A stretch of 38,175 bases of DNA from Paracoccaceae bacterium (GTDB lineage: Bacteria; Pseudomonadota; Alphaproteobacteria; Rhodobacterales; Rhodobacteraceae): contig JALQTR010000153.1 of NCBI GenBank assembly GCA_023260835.1, positions 1 to 38,175 of the forward strand, read 5' to 3'. A model generated the notes under the pieces. It worked only from the letters and a program-made list of their open reading frames with translations. It was not told where the DNA came from and did no database searches. The position numbers and the translations under genes are program-made. Of this stretch, positions 7,593 to 15,423 are shown piece after piece. The first letter of the stretch is position 1; each line of letters opens with the position of its first letter.

Positions 7593-8825
7593 ATGACCCC
7601 TAAACCCAGCATTTTTACACCCGTCCTGATAGTGGGCTGTGCAATAATTCTGCTGTCCTTTGCTGTGCGGGCCAGTTTTGGGGTGTTCCAAATCCCCATT
7701 GCGGCGGAATTTTCCTGGGCACGGGCGGATTTTTCCCTGGCGATTGCGATACAGAATTTGGCCTGGGGGATTGGCCAGCCGCTGTTTGGTGCGATGGCGG
7801 AAAAAATGGGCGATCGCAAGGCCATCATTTTGGGCGGTGTCACCTATGCCGTGGGGCTGGTGCTGTCATCCGCGGCGGTGACGCCACTGGCGCATCAGCT
7901 CTATGAAATATTGGTTGGGTTTGGCATTGCCGGCACTGGCTTTGGTGTGATTTTGGCCGTCGTCGGCCGCGCCGCATCGGATGAAAACCGGTCCATGTCA
8001 TTGGCCATTGCCACCGCTGCGGGCAGCGGCGGGCAGGTTGTGGGGGCGCCCATGGCCGAATGGTTGCTGACAATGATGCCGTGGCAATCTGTGTTTTTGG
8101 TCTTTGCCGCAATCATTTTGGGCAGCTTGGCCCTGCTGCCGCTGATGCGCGCCCCCGTGGCCAGTAAGGCGCAATTGCAAGACAGCATGGGCGACATTCT
8201 GGGCCGTGCCTTTCGAGATCCATCCTATACGATGATCTTTTTGGGGTTCTTCAGCTGTGGCTATCAGCTGGCCTTTGTCACTGCGCATTTTCCCGCATTG
8301 GTGACGGAAATGTGCGGGCCGATCCTGCCGGGGGGGGCGCTGCATTCGATTGGCATCACCAGCACATCGGCCTTGGGCGCGGTGGCCATATCGTTGATTG
8401 GCTTGGCCAATATCGCCGGCACGTTGGCCGCGGGCTGGTTGGGGCAGCGCTATTCGAAGAAATACCTTCTGGCGGCGATCTATGCGGGACGCACTTTGGT
8501 GGCGGCGCTGTTCATTATGAATCCGATTACGCCTGCCACGGTGCTGATTTTCTCGGTTGCGATGGGATCGCTGTGGCTGGCGACGGTGCCGCTGACATCG
8601 GGGTTGATCGCGCATCTTTATGGGCTGCGGTATATGGGGACGTTGTATGGGATTGTGTTCTTTTCGCATCAATTGGGCAGCTTCATCGGTGTCTGGCTGG
8701 GTGGGCGGATGTATGATCTTTATGGCAGTTACACGGCCGTGTGGTGGGTGGGGGTTGGCGTTGGCGCCTTCAGCGCGCTGATCCATCTGCCCGTACGCGA
8801 ACACCGCGCACCGCAGGCGGCGTGA
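7593..8825 (+). CDS. Major facilitator superfamily transporter
   Basis: A 410-residue inner-membrane protein with about twelve hydrophobic segments, starting at ATG 7593 after an AAAGG site; an in-frame ATG 21 bases earlier is unlikely. The loop between helices 2 and 3 carries FGAMAEKMGDRKAIILGG, the MFS signature G-x-x-x-D-R-x-x. The region around GIAGTGFGVILAVVGRAAS and the C-terminal half (TLYGIVFFSHQLGSFIGVWLGG) resemble the YbfB/OxlT-type monocarboxylate and small organic anion carriers. The substrate cannot be assigned. An eight-G run at 8330-8337 lies in frame and does not disrupt it. It is the first plus-strand gene after the divergent zapE. Confidence 0.9.
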   Translation: MTPKPSIFTPVLIVGCAIILLSFAVRASFGVFQIPIAAEFSWARADFSLAIAIQNLAWGIGQPLFGAMAEKMGDRKAIILGGVTYAVGLVLSSAAVTPLAHQLYEILVGFGIAGTGFGVILAVVGRAASDENRSMSLAIATAAGSGGQVVGAPMAEWLLTMMPWQSVFLVFAAIILGSLALLPLMRAPVASKAQLQDSMGDILGRAFRDPSYTMIFLGFFSCGYQLAFVTAHFPALVTEMCGPILPGGALHSIGITSTSALGAVAISLIGLANIAGTLAAGWLGQRYSKKYLLAAIYAGRTLVAALFIMNPITPATVLIFSVAMGSLWLATVPLTSGLIAHLYGLRYMGTLYGIVFFSHQLGSFIGVWLGGRMYDLYGSYTAVWWVGVGVGAFSALIHLPVREHRAPQAA

Positions 8826-8833
8826 TTTTTCCC

Positions 8834-8861
8834 TTGGCGTGGGCGGCAAACGCGCTATCAT
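8834..8861 (+). promoter_or_regulatory. Likely promoter of the cytochrome gene
   Basis: TTGGCG (8834-8839) and TATCAT (8856-8861) are spaced by 16 bases and lie 30 bases before the start codon; AGGGAGG follows as the ribosome-binding site. Confidence 0.5.
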
Positions 8862-8890
8862 AAGTGGTATTAGCGAAGGGAGGCCCCGCC

Positions 8891-9334
8891 ATGACGTTTC
8901 TATCCAAATCCAGTTTGATTGCCGCGCTGATTGCCCTGCCAATGATGGCAGCCGCGCATGAGGATGTGCAGAACAAGGCCGTCAAAGCCCGTATGATGCT
9001 GATGACAGACATCAAAGCCGCCATGGGCACGATTGGCGGTATGGCCAAAGGCGCGGTGGCGTTTAACGCTGATCAGGCCGCCGCGGCGAAGGCGGCGCTG
9101 GTGGCTGCGGCCCCACAGATTGCCATCCGGTTCGAAGCCCCTGAAACCGACCCAAAATCCGAAGCGCGCCCCGAAATATGGCAAAACTGGCCCGATTTTG
9201 TGCAAAAGGCTGATGATTTTGGTGCCGCCGCTGCGGGATTGCAGACAGCATCGGTGGATGATCTGAAGGCCGGCTTGGGTGCGATTGGTAAAACCTGTGG
9301 TGGCTGCCACAAACCCTATCGCGTGGATAAATAA
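8891..9334 (+). CDS. c-type cytochrome of the c'/c556 family
   Basis: A 147-residue exported haem protein. Residues 1-22 are a signal peptide (KSSLIAALIALPMMAAA, cleavage near AHE). The mature part is a predicted four-helix bundle with a single haem-binding CGGCH at residues 136-140 near the C-terminus, the layout of class II cytochromes c. Methionines in the first helix (KARMMLM) could give the sixth iron ligand as in cytochrome c556; a five-coordinate c' type is the alternative. Periplasmic electron transfer or NO binding are the known roles in the family. The start follows a good AGGGAGG site, and a promoter-like pair lies just upstream. Confidence 0.9.
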   Translation: MTFLSKSSLIAALIALPMMAAAHEDVQNKAVKARMMLMTDIKAAMGTIGGMAKGAVAFNADQAAAAKAALVAAAPQIAIRFEAPETDPKSEARPEIWQNWPDFVQKADDFGAAAAGLQTASVDDLKAGLGAIGKTCGGCHKPYRVDK

Positions 9335-9363
9335 CATCCGGCTGTCGCAAACGCCCCAAATTC

Positions 9364-9386
9364 GGCGCGCCTTGGCCTTGCGCGCC
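9364..9386 (+). terminator. Hairpin after the cytochrome gene
   Basis: GGCGCGC (9364-9370) pairs perfectly with GCGCGCC (9380-9386) around a nine-base loop, 29 bases after the cytochrome stop. There is no T-run, so termination may be Rho-assisted or weak. Confidence 0.4.
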
Positions 9387-9393
9387 GCGCGGC

Positions 9394-9414
9394 CATGGCA
9401 TTAGGGTTGCCATG
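9394..9414. promoter_or_regulatory. Perfect inverted repeat before the alcohol dehydrogenase gene (possible operator)
   Basis: CATGGCA (9394-9400) and TGCCATG (9408-9414) form a perfect 7+7 repeat with a 7-base centre, ending 24 bases before the start codon. Size and position suit a dimeric repressor site, or an RNA hairpin in the 5' leader. Confidence 0.4.
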
Positions 9415-9438
9415 AAAGTTTGATAAAGGGGAAGTTAC

Positions 9439-10551
9439 ATGCGTACACGCGCCGCAGTTGCATTAGAAGCCGGTAAACCGCTTGAGCTGATGGAGGTCAA
9501 CCTTGAAGGCCCCAAAGCGGGCGAGGTTCTGGTTGAAATCAAAGCCACGGGGATTTGTCACACCGATGAATTCACCCGCTCTGGCGCGGACCCAGAGGGG
9601 ATTTTTCCAGCCATTCTGGGCCATGAAGGCGCCGGCGTGGTGCTGGAGGTTGGCCCCGGTGTTACATCGCTGAAACCCGGCGATCACGTGATCCCGCTTT
9701 ACACGCCCGAATGCCGTGAATGCGAATATTGCTTGAACCCCAAAACCAACCTGTGTCAGGCCATTCGCAGCACCCAAGGTCAGGGGCTGATGCCCGATGG
9801 CACCACGCGGTTTTCCATGCTGGATGGGACGCCCATCTATCATTACATGGGCTGTTCAACCTTTGCCAATCACACGGTGATGCCGGAAATCGCGCTGGCC
9901 AAGATCAACCCCGATGCGCCGTTTGATAAGGTCTGTTATATCGGCTGCGGTGTGACCACCGGGATCGGCGCGGTGATCAACACCGCCAAGGTGGAAATCG
10001 GCAGTCGGGCGATTGTCTTTGGTTTGGGCGGGATTGGCCTGAATGTTATTCAGGGCCTGCGTTTGGCTGGGGCAGATCAGATCGTTGGTGTCGATTTGAA
10101 CGAAGATAAATGCGATATGGCACGCCGCTTTGGTATGACGGATTTTGTGAACCCATCCAAAGTCAGCGGGGATTTGGTCGCCCATTTGGTTGATTTGACC
10201 AAGGGCGGCGCGGATTACACATTTGATGCCACGGGCAATGTCAATGTGATGCGCACCGCGCTGGAATCAGCGCATAAGGGATGGGGCGAATCCATCATCA
10301 TCGGTGTGGCGCCCGCGGGCGCGGAAATTTCCACCCGTCCATTCCAGCTGGTTACGGGGCGCGTCTGGCGTGGCACGGCCTTTGGTGGCGCACGTGGGCG
10401 CACCGATGTGCCAAAGATTGTGGATTGGTACATGGATGGCAAGATCGAGATCGACCCGATGATCACCCATGTCTTATCCTTTGACGAAATCAACAAGGGG
10501 TTTGATCTGATGCATCAGGGCAAATCCATCCGGTCAGTTGTGGTGTTTTAA
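9439..10551 (+). CDS. frmA: S-(hydroxymethyl)glutathione dehydrogenase / class III alcohol dehydrogenase
   Basis: A 370-residue zinc-dependent dehydrogenase that oxidises S-hydroxymethylglutathione (formaldehyde bound to glutathione) with NAD+, and can reduce S-nitrosoglutathione. Catalytic zinc ligands are C40 (GICHTDE), H62-E63 (GHEG) and C170 (IGCGVTTG). Structural zinc ligands are C92, C95, C98 and C106. The Rossmann nucleotide site is GLGGIG (195-200), followed by GVDLNEDK. Long class III blocks such as [10 protein letters not shown] and [20 protein letters not shown] support class III rather than ethanol dehydrogenase. No formylglutathione hydrolase or gfa gene is adjacent. An inverted repeat lies in the leader. 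Confidence 0.94.
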   Translation: MRTRAAVALEAGKPLELMEVNLEGPKAGEVLVEIKATGICHTDEFTRSGADPEGIFPAILGHEGAGVVLEVGPGVTSLKPGDHVIPLYTPECRECEYCLNPKTNLCQAIRSTQGQGLMPDGTTRFSMLDGTPIYHYMGCSTFANHTVMPEIALAKINPDAPFDKVCYIGCGVTTGIGAVINTAKVEIGSRAIVFGLGGIGLNVIQGLRLAGADQIVGVDLNEDKCDMARRFGMTDFVNPSKVSGDLVAHLVDLTKGGADYTFDATGNVNVMRTALESAHKGWGESIIIGVAPAGAEISTRPFQLVTGRVWRGTAFGGARGRTDVPKIVDWYMDGKIEIDPMITHVLSFDEINKGFDLMHQGKSIRSVVVF

Positions 10552-10617
10552 CCCGCACAACGATCAAAACGGGGGCTGCCCCTTGAAATTGCGGCGCAAA
10601 AGCGCACAGTATTTGGC

Positions 10618-10953
10618 ATGAACAACGCAGCCCCCTTTCCCCACGCGCCACAGCAGGTGGCATTTGATCGGCATGAATTGAATGCGATCTTGAACATCTA
10701 TGGCCGAATGGTGGCTTTGGGGGAATGGCGCGATTACGGCATTTCCACCTTGCGCGATGTGGCGGTGTTTTCGGTGTTTCGGCGCAGCGCGGAAAACCCG
10801 CTGTATCGCATTGAAAAACGCCCCAAGCTGCGGCTGCGGCAAGGCATGTATGCGGTGATTGGCCCCGAGGGGCAGATCCTGCGGCGCGGCCATGATCTGC
10901 GCGCCGTTCTGCGCGTGCTAGAGCGCAAATTGATCCGCGCTATTGACGATTAA
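10618..10953 (+). CDS. DUF2794 family protein
   Basis: A 111-residue protein. It matches the pattern I know as DUF2794, a small alphaproteobacterial family: FDRHELNAILNIYGRMVALGEWRDYGI, then AVFSVFRRSAENPLYRIEKRP and LRRGHDLRAVLRVLERKL. There are no membrane segments or cysteines; it is basic and probably cytoplasmic. Function unknown. It stands alone on the plus strand, 66 bases after the alcohol dehydrogenase, with a weak G4/C4 hairpin between them, and converges on the helicase gene. Confidence 0.8.
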   Translation: MNNAAPFPHAPQQVAFDRHELNAILNIYGRMVALGEWRDYGISTLRDVAVFSVFRRSAENPLYRIEKRPKLRLRQGMYAVIGPEGQILRRGHDLRAVLRVLERKLIRAIDD

Positions 10954-10975
10954 ACCCCGCCCAACGGGCAGGGTT
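10953..10975. terminator. Bidirectional hairpin between convergent genes
   Basis: AACCCCGCCC (10953-10962) pairs with GGGCAGGGTT (10966-10975) with one C·A mismatch and an AAC loop. It lies between the convergent DUF2794 and helicase genes. T-runs are poor on both sides. Confidence 0.5.
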
Positions 10976-10982
10976 CGTTCAA

Positions 10983-13064
10983 TCACTTGCGGCGGGTCGG
11001 CGGCTGCATCCCCGCGGCCGCTGCGGCGCGGCGGGCTTTGTTTTTCTTACTATTGGGCTTGCCGGTTTTGGGTGCCAATTGCGCCCCAGCGGGTTTGCCC
11101 CCTGTGCCGGCGGGTTTACCGCCCGCAGCCGGCTTGCTGCGCGGTTTGCGGTCGGGTTTGGTCGGCCAGTCGCCGCGTGCTTGTTTCGCCGCCAGTTTAC
11201 CTGCGGGTTTCCCAGCTGGCTTTCCGGCTGGTTTGCCACGAGGTTTTGGACTGGGTTTTCCCGCAGTGTCGCCCGCAGGTTGCGGGCGTTTTTTCGCATG
11301 TGGTGGGGGCAGCATATCGCCGCCGAAAATTGCGTCATCATCCCGGGCGCGCCCGCGAGGTTTTGGCGCGGCGTCATATCCGCCCGGCGCATCGCGCCGT
11401 GGTTTGCGGGGGCGACCCTCGCGATCTTGGCCGCGATGGGTTTTTTTGCCGCCAAAGGCGGGCTTGCCGCGCGGCGCGCGTGGGGGCGGTGTGTCCATTG
11501 GGGCCAGTTGCAGACCGTTTTCCAATGCATCGGCTTCCAAAATCACCTCGCGCACGCGGTCCAGGACGCGGGTCGAAATTTCAATCGCGCTGTCATCGCC
11601 GTTCAGGCGAATCGCGCCGATGTCATCTTTGGTGATGCCCAGCCCATCGCACAGGATGGGCAGCAGGCGGCGCACCTCGACCCCTTGTTTGCGGCCTTGG
11701 TTCAGTTGGAACCATTCGGAGGCGCCAAAATCACGCGGTGCGGCGGGGGCGCTGTCTTTGATGTCGGCCAGTTCTTCTGGTGCGGAAATCCGTTCGCGGT
11801 AGGCGCGGGTATAGGCGGTGGCGATGGCCTCGGGGGTGAAATTCGCCAGCAGCTTTTGCACCATCTCCTCCTCGCCCTCTTCGGCGGGGGTGGTCCAGAC
11901 GGGGTCCTGCATCAGGCGGGTTTCATCCTGCAGGTAAATCGACGCGGCGCTGGGGGCGGGGCCCCAATCGGCATCGAGTTTCGCATCCCGCAGGATCCGT
12001 TCGGCCTTGCGCCGCACTTTGGCAGGCACGATCAAACAGCTGACCCCTTTGCGCCCGGCGCGGCCAGTGCGGCCCGACCGGTGCAACAGGGTTTCATGGC
12101 TGCCGGGCAGATCGGCATGGATCACCAGATCAAGGCCAGGCAAATCAATGCCGCGCGCGGCCACATCGGTGGCCACGCAGACCCGCGCACGCCCATCGCG
12201 CATCGCCTGCAGCGCATGGCTGCGTTCGGCCTGTGACAGCTCGCCCGACAGTGCGACCACGGCAAAGCCGCGATTCGACAGCCGCGTGGTGATACGGTTC
12301 ACCATGGCGCGGGTGTTGCAAAAGACGATGGAATTTGGCGCCTCGTAAAAGCGCAGGATATTGATGATGGCGTTTTCCACATCCTGCGGCGCGACCATCA
12401 TGGCGTTGTAATGGATGTCGCTGTGCTGGCGCGTTTCGGATTTGACCACCACGCGCTGTGCGTCGCGCTGATAATTGCGGGCCAGATCGGCGATTGGTTT
12501 GGATACGGTGGCTGAAAACAGCAAGGTGCGGCGCGATTGGGGGGCTTCGGCCAGGATGAATTCCAGATCCTCGCGGAAGCCCAGGTCCAGCATTTCGTCG
12601 GCTTCATCCAGCACCACGGCGCGGATGGCGGATAAATCAATGCTGCCGCGCATGATGTGATCGCGCAGGCGACCAGGCGTGGCCACAACAATATGCGCCC
12701 CGCGTTCCAGCGCCCGGCGTTCGTCGCGCATATCCATTCCGCCCACGCAAGATGCCATGCGCACGCCGGCTTCGGCATAAAGCCACCCCAGTTCGCGTTT
12801 TACCTGCATTGCCAATTCGCGGGTGGGTGCGATGATCAAGGCCAGCGGCGATGCCGCTGCGCCGAATTGATCTGCCCCGCCCAGCAAGGTCGCCCCCAAG
12901 GCCAGCCCAAACCCCACGGTTTTACCCGATCCGGTTTGCGCCGAAACCAACATATCCGCGCCATCCAGCGCAGGGTCCAAAACAGCCGTCTGAACGGGCG
13001 TCAATGTATCATAGCCGCGCGATTGAAGCGCAGCCGCAAGGGCAGGGGGGATCATCTGTGTCAC
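10983..13064 (-). CDS. DEAD-box RNA helicase with DbpA-like domain and long basic KPAG tail
   Basis: About 693 residues. The RecA-like core carries the Q motif (YDTLTPVQ), SAQTGSGKT, APTRELAMQ, ATPGRL, LDEADEMLD, FSAT, ATDVAARGID and HRSGRTGRAG. After the core, residues ~455-525 (SEWFQLNQGRKQGVEVRRLL and following) resemble the DbpA RNA-binding domain that docks on 23S rRNA hairpin 92. The last ~140 residues are low-complexity and strongly basic, with repeated KPAG units and an SKKNKARR end, probably non-specific RNA binding. It may act in ribosome assembly or RNA decay. Start choice: GTG at 13064 gives MTQMIPPAL, like relatives I recall; ATG 13055 and ATG 13112 are alternatives, and none has a clear ribosome-binding site. 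Confidence 0.93.
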   Translation of the reverse strand: MTQMIPPALAAALQSRGYDTLTPVQTAVLDPALDGADMLVSAQTGSGKTVGFGLALGATLLGGADQFGAAASPLALIIAPTRELAMQVKRELGWLYAEAGVRMASCVGGMDMRDERRALERGAHIVVATPGRLRDHIMRGSIDLSAIRAVVLDEADEMLDLGFREDLEFILAEAPQSRRTLLFSATVSKPIADLARNYQRDAQRVVVKSETRQHSDIHYNAMMVAPQDVENAIINILRFYEAPNSIVFCNTRAMVNRITTRLSNRGFAVVALSGELSQAERSHALQAMRDGRARVCVATDVAARGIDLPGLDLVIHADLPGSHETLLHRSGRTGRAGRKGVSCLIVPAKVRRKAERILRDAKLDADWGPAPSAASIYLQDETRLMQDPVWTTPAEEGEEEMVQKLLANFTPEAIATAYTRAYRERISAPEELADIKDSAPAAPRDFGASEWFQLNQGRKQGVEVRRLLPILCDGLGITKDDIGAIRLNGDDSAIEISTRVLDRVREVILEADALENGLQLAPMDTPPPRAPRGKPAFGGKKTHRGQDREGRPRKPRRDAPGGYDAAPKPRGRARDDDAIFGGDMLPPPHAKKRPQPAGDTAGKPSPKPRGKPAGKPAGKPAGKLAAKQARGDWPTKPDRKPRSKPAAGGKPAGTGGKPAGAQLAPKTGKPNSKKNKARRAAAAAGMQPPTRRK

Positions 13065-13165
13065 GGGGGGAGGGTCTTTTCTGTATAACGCGTGGCCAAC
13101 ATAGCCAATCAAGCGCCAGCCATTACGCGTTTTATTTGCATCTGTATAGGGGTGATTTGTCGCAC

Positions 13166-13189
13166 AGACCCTATTTGCTAGGTCTTTTT
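13166..13189 (+). terminator. Intrinsic terminator pointing away from any known gene
   Basis: AGACCCTA (13166-13173) pairs with TAGGTCT (13179-13185) through seven pairs with one bulged C and a five-base TTTGC loop, followed by TTTTT on the plus strand. Both flanking genes are on the minus strand, so it either serves an unseen plus-strand transcript or works imperfectly as the photolyase terminator on the minus strand. Confidence 0.5.
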
Positions 13190-13200
13190 AATGCTGCCGG

Positions 13201-14721
13201 TTACAGATCAAGAACGCCTTGGCCCTGATCAGGTTTTTTTGGGGCTGCCACACGGCGACGGCGGGGCGGTTTTTTGCGGCTTGCGTGTTTGTCAATCAGC
13301 GCCCCCATTGGGGCCTTATGGGCCTTGGTCTTACGCAGGCCATACAGGCGTTCCTGCGCAGCTTTGCGCGCTGCGGCCTCATCCACCATGGGCATGGGAT
13401 AGCCATTCATCGCTTCGGGCAGTTTCCATGGGGTATGGATGGCCCCCAGCGGCATATCGCGCAATTCTGGAACCCATTGCCTGATAAACCGACCATGGGG
13501 GTCCTGATCCATGGATTGTTTGATGGGGTTGTAAATTCGCAGAGTGTTCATACCCGTTGTGCCCGATTGCATTTGCATTTGTGGATAATGAATGCCGGGT
13601 TCATAATCGGTGAACAGACGCGCCAAATGGGGCGCAGTGCTTTGCCATGGCAACCACAGATGATTGCTGGCGAAACTGACCAGCATGGCGCGCATACGAA
13701 AATTCATCCATCCTGTATGGATTAGCGCGCGCATGGTGGCATCAATCAGCGGAAAACCGGTGCGCCCTTCAGCCCATGCGGCCAGTCGCGTTGCATCCGT
13801 GTCTTGGCGCAGGCGGTCATAGGCGGGGTGCATATTTTGAAATTCAATTCGGGGATCATCCTCAAGCTTTTGGATGAAATGGCAATGCCAATGCAGCCGA
13901 CTGATGAAAGATGACAGCGATTTATCCCAGTTTGTGTCACCGTCCGATCGCAGCGCGATTTGTCGGCGCTGTGTGGCCTGCAGGACCTCGCGCATGGACA
14001 AAGTGCCAAAGGCCAAATGCGGCGACAGACGCGCGCAGCTGTCAAAGGCTGTTACCGGCGATGACATACCAAAACGATAGGCGCGGCTGCGATTATGTAG
14101 AAACGCATCCAAAATCTGAATGGCCGCACGGCGCCCCCCGCGTTGGCGCCCAGGGCATGGGTCTTCCAACAGGCCCAACTGATTTGGCCGCGGGATTGGA
14201 TCACTGGGTGCAGACAGACCGGTGATCTGATCGGGTGGTTTGGCCAGCGGCGATTGCATGAACATTTGCCACGCATCCGCCCAATCATCGCGTGATTTGG
14301 GTCCGCGCAAAACACCGATGCGTCTGGGTTGATGCCATTGCAGCCCGGTGCTGCGCGCCCATGCGGCGACCGCTTTATCACGCTGAAAGCTGGCCATGTT
14401 CCATGTTTCTTGATGCGACCATAGCGCCTTGGCGCCCGTGATTGAGACAACATCAGCCAAAACGGACACCGCCTCGCCCACACGCAGCGTCAGCGTCAGG
14501 CCGCGTTTTGCCAATGACGCGCGAAGGTCGTGCAGCGATTCGATCAAAAACGCATAGTGCCGCGCGCTGGCATCCGCCCCACGCCATAAGGACGGTTCGA
14601 TAATATACAGGGGCAGCACCGGCCCAGCAGCGGCTGCGGAAGATAGGGCCGGGTGGTCATGCAGGCTCAGATCGCGTTTGAACCAAAGAATTTGGGCCTG
14701 TGATGGGGTGGTGTTGTGCAT
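13201..14721 (-). CDS. Cryptochrome/photolyase family FAD-binding protein
   Basis: A 506-residue flavoprotein. The N-terminal alpha/beta antenna domain starts QILWFKRDLSLHDHPAL. The helical FAD domain has SRAYRFGMSSPVTAFDSCARLSPHLAFGTLSMREV, WHCHFIQKLEDDP and GRTGFPLIDATMRALIHTGWMNFRMR, the family signature. The segment that in class I photolyases reads W-x-W…TGxDAAPYFRxFNP here reads YPQMQMQSGTTGMNTLRIYNP, so the tryptophans next to FAD are replaced. It ends in a basic tail (KKPPRRRRVAAPKK). Repair of UV dimers or blue-light sensing are both possible. It is minus-strand, 265 bases from the RsbW-like gene, and those bases contain two inverted repeats. Confidence 0.9.
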   Translation of the reverse strand: MHNTTPSQAQILWFKRDLSLHDHPALSSAAAAGPVLPLYIIEPSLWRGADASARHYAFLIESLHDLRASLAKRGLTLTLRVGEAVSVLADVVSITGAKALWSHQETWNMASFQRDKAVAAWARSTGLQWHQPRRIGVLRGPKSRDDWADAWQMFMQSPLAKPPDQITGLSAPSDPIPRPNQLGLLEDPCPGRQRGGRRAAIQILDAFLHNRSRAYRFGMSSPVTAFDSCARLSPHLAFGTLSMREVLQATQRRQIALRSDGDTNWDKSLSSFISRLHWHCHFIQKLEDDPRIEFQNMHPAYDRLRQDTDATRLAAWAEGRTGFPLIDATMRALIHTGWMNFRMRAMLVSFASNHLWLPWQSTAPHLARLFTDYEPGIHYPQMQMQSGTTGMNTLRIYNPIKQSMDQDPHGRFIRQWVPELRDMPLGAIHTPWKLPEAMNGYPMPMVDEAAARKAAQERLYGLRKTKAHKAPMGALIDKHASRKKPPRRRRVAAPKKPDQGQGVLDL

Positions 14722-14776
14722 GTCTGAAATGATAGGCCAGCTGCAGATTGCGACAAGACAGCCCCAGCCGTTTCAT

Positions 14777-14837
14777 GGCGCAGGCTAACTGATACGTGTG
14801 AAATTATTACGATTGAAAAAACCAGCCAGCCTGCGCC
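14777..14837. repeat. Perfect 10-base inverted repeat upstream of the photolyase gene
   Basis: GGCGCAGGCT (14777-14786) and AGCCTGCGCC (14828-14837) are perfect inverted copies separated by an AT-rich 41-base loop, in the leader or promoter region of the photolyase gene. There is no T-run on either side. It could be an mRNA structure in the 5' leader. Confidence 0.5.
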
Positions 14838-14860
14838 CAAAAACACTCGCAAATTCTGCG

Positions 14861-14893
14861 CTATCATAGGGGTGGGGTCCAAACATATGATAG
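14861..14893. repeat. Inverted repeat CTATCATA / TATGATAG
   Basis: CTATCATA (14861-14868) and TATGATAG (14886-14893) are perfect inverted copies with a 17-base spacer. On the minus strand the copy nearest the photolyase gene reads TATGAT, which could also act as a -10 box. The 265-base gap 14722-14986 holds only this repeat, the one at 14777-14837 and AT-rich DNA; I see no gene in it. Confidence 0.4.
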
Positions 14894-14986
14894 ACTTTAG
14901 AATATAACCGTTAACACTTTTGAATATGTTGCTCTATGTGTGTATAAAAAGGCCAAATAAAGGAAAAATTATGACATATTGAATAA

Positions 14987-15415
14987 TCAAGTATCAATTA
15001 TAACACTTGTTTTGTTTAACGCATCCTCTCGCGTGATTTCAAAGGATCGTGTCAGATGGTGGATAATCTTTAATCCCCAGCCATTTTCGGGAATGCTGTT
15101 TTTGCTGATGCGTTTGACTGGCCCATCGGGTGCCACATAATCAAACATTTCGCCATCATCCCAAATGCGGGCCTGAAATCCCGCACCGTCACACCACCAT
15201 TCAACATAAATTGCAATTTCTTGGCCCTCAGTCACGCCATGCGTTAAGATGTTGGTGAATATCTCGGATAGGACCAATTCCACATGGCCTATGGTTGCGG
15301 GGGTGTCGATATATTGCCGCGCATAGGTGCAGATATGCTGTATCACCGCATCCACCATATGCCGGTCCGCACCGATCACAGCAAATTTGATGTTAGGGTG
15401 GGGTGGATTTGGCAT
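14987..15415 (-). CDS. RsbW-like anti-sigma factor kinase (HATPase)
   Basis: A 142-residue GHKL ATPase. The N-box is ELVLSEIFTNILTHG (E51, N55), the G1 box is IWDDGEMFD (D86-D87-G88), and the G2 box is NGWGLKII (111-118). It lacks a histidine phospho-acceptor domain, which fits the RsbW/SpoIIAB group that phosphorylates a STAS anti-anti-sigma factor and sequesters a sigma factor. It lies eight bases after the STAS gene on the same strand, a classic partner-switch pair. No sigma factor or PP2C phosphatase gene is in the window, so the target must be encoded elsewhere or be something other than a sigma factor. Confidence 0.88.
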   Translation of the reverse strand: MPNPPHPNIKFAVIGADRHMVDAVIQHICTYARQYIDTPATIGHVELVLSEIFTNILTHGVTEGQEIAIYVEWWCDGAGFQARIWDDGEMFDYVAPDGPVKRISKNSIPENGWGLKIIHHLTRSFEITREDALNKTSVIIDT

Positions 15416-15423
15416 GGTGGGTG

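Noticed and set aside
14667-14882. A 71-codon minus-strand frame with a hydrophobic middle upstream of the photolyase
   Set aside because: It spans the inverted repeat and runs into the photolyase start in another frame; no ribosome-binding site and no recognisable family.
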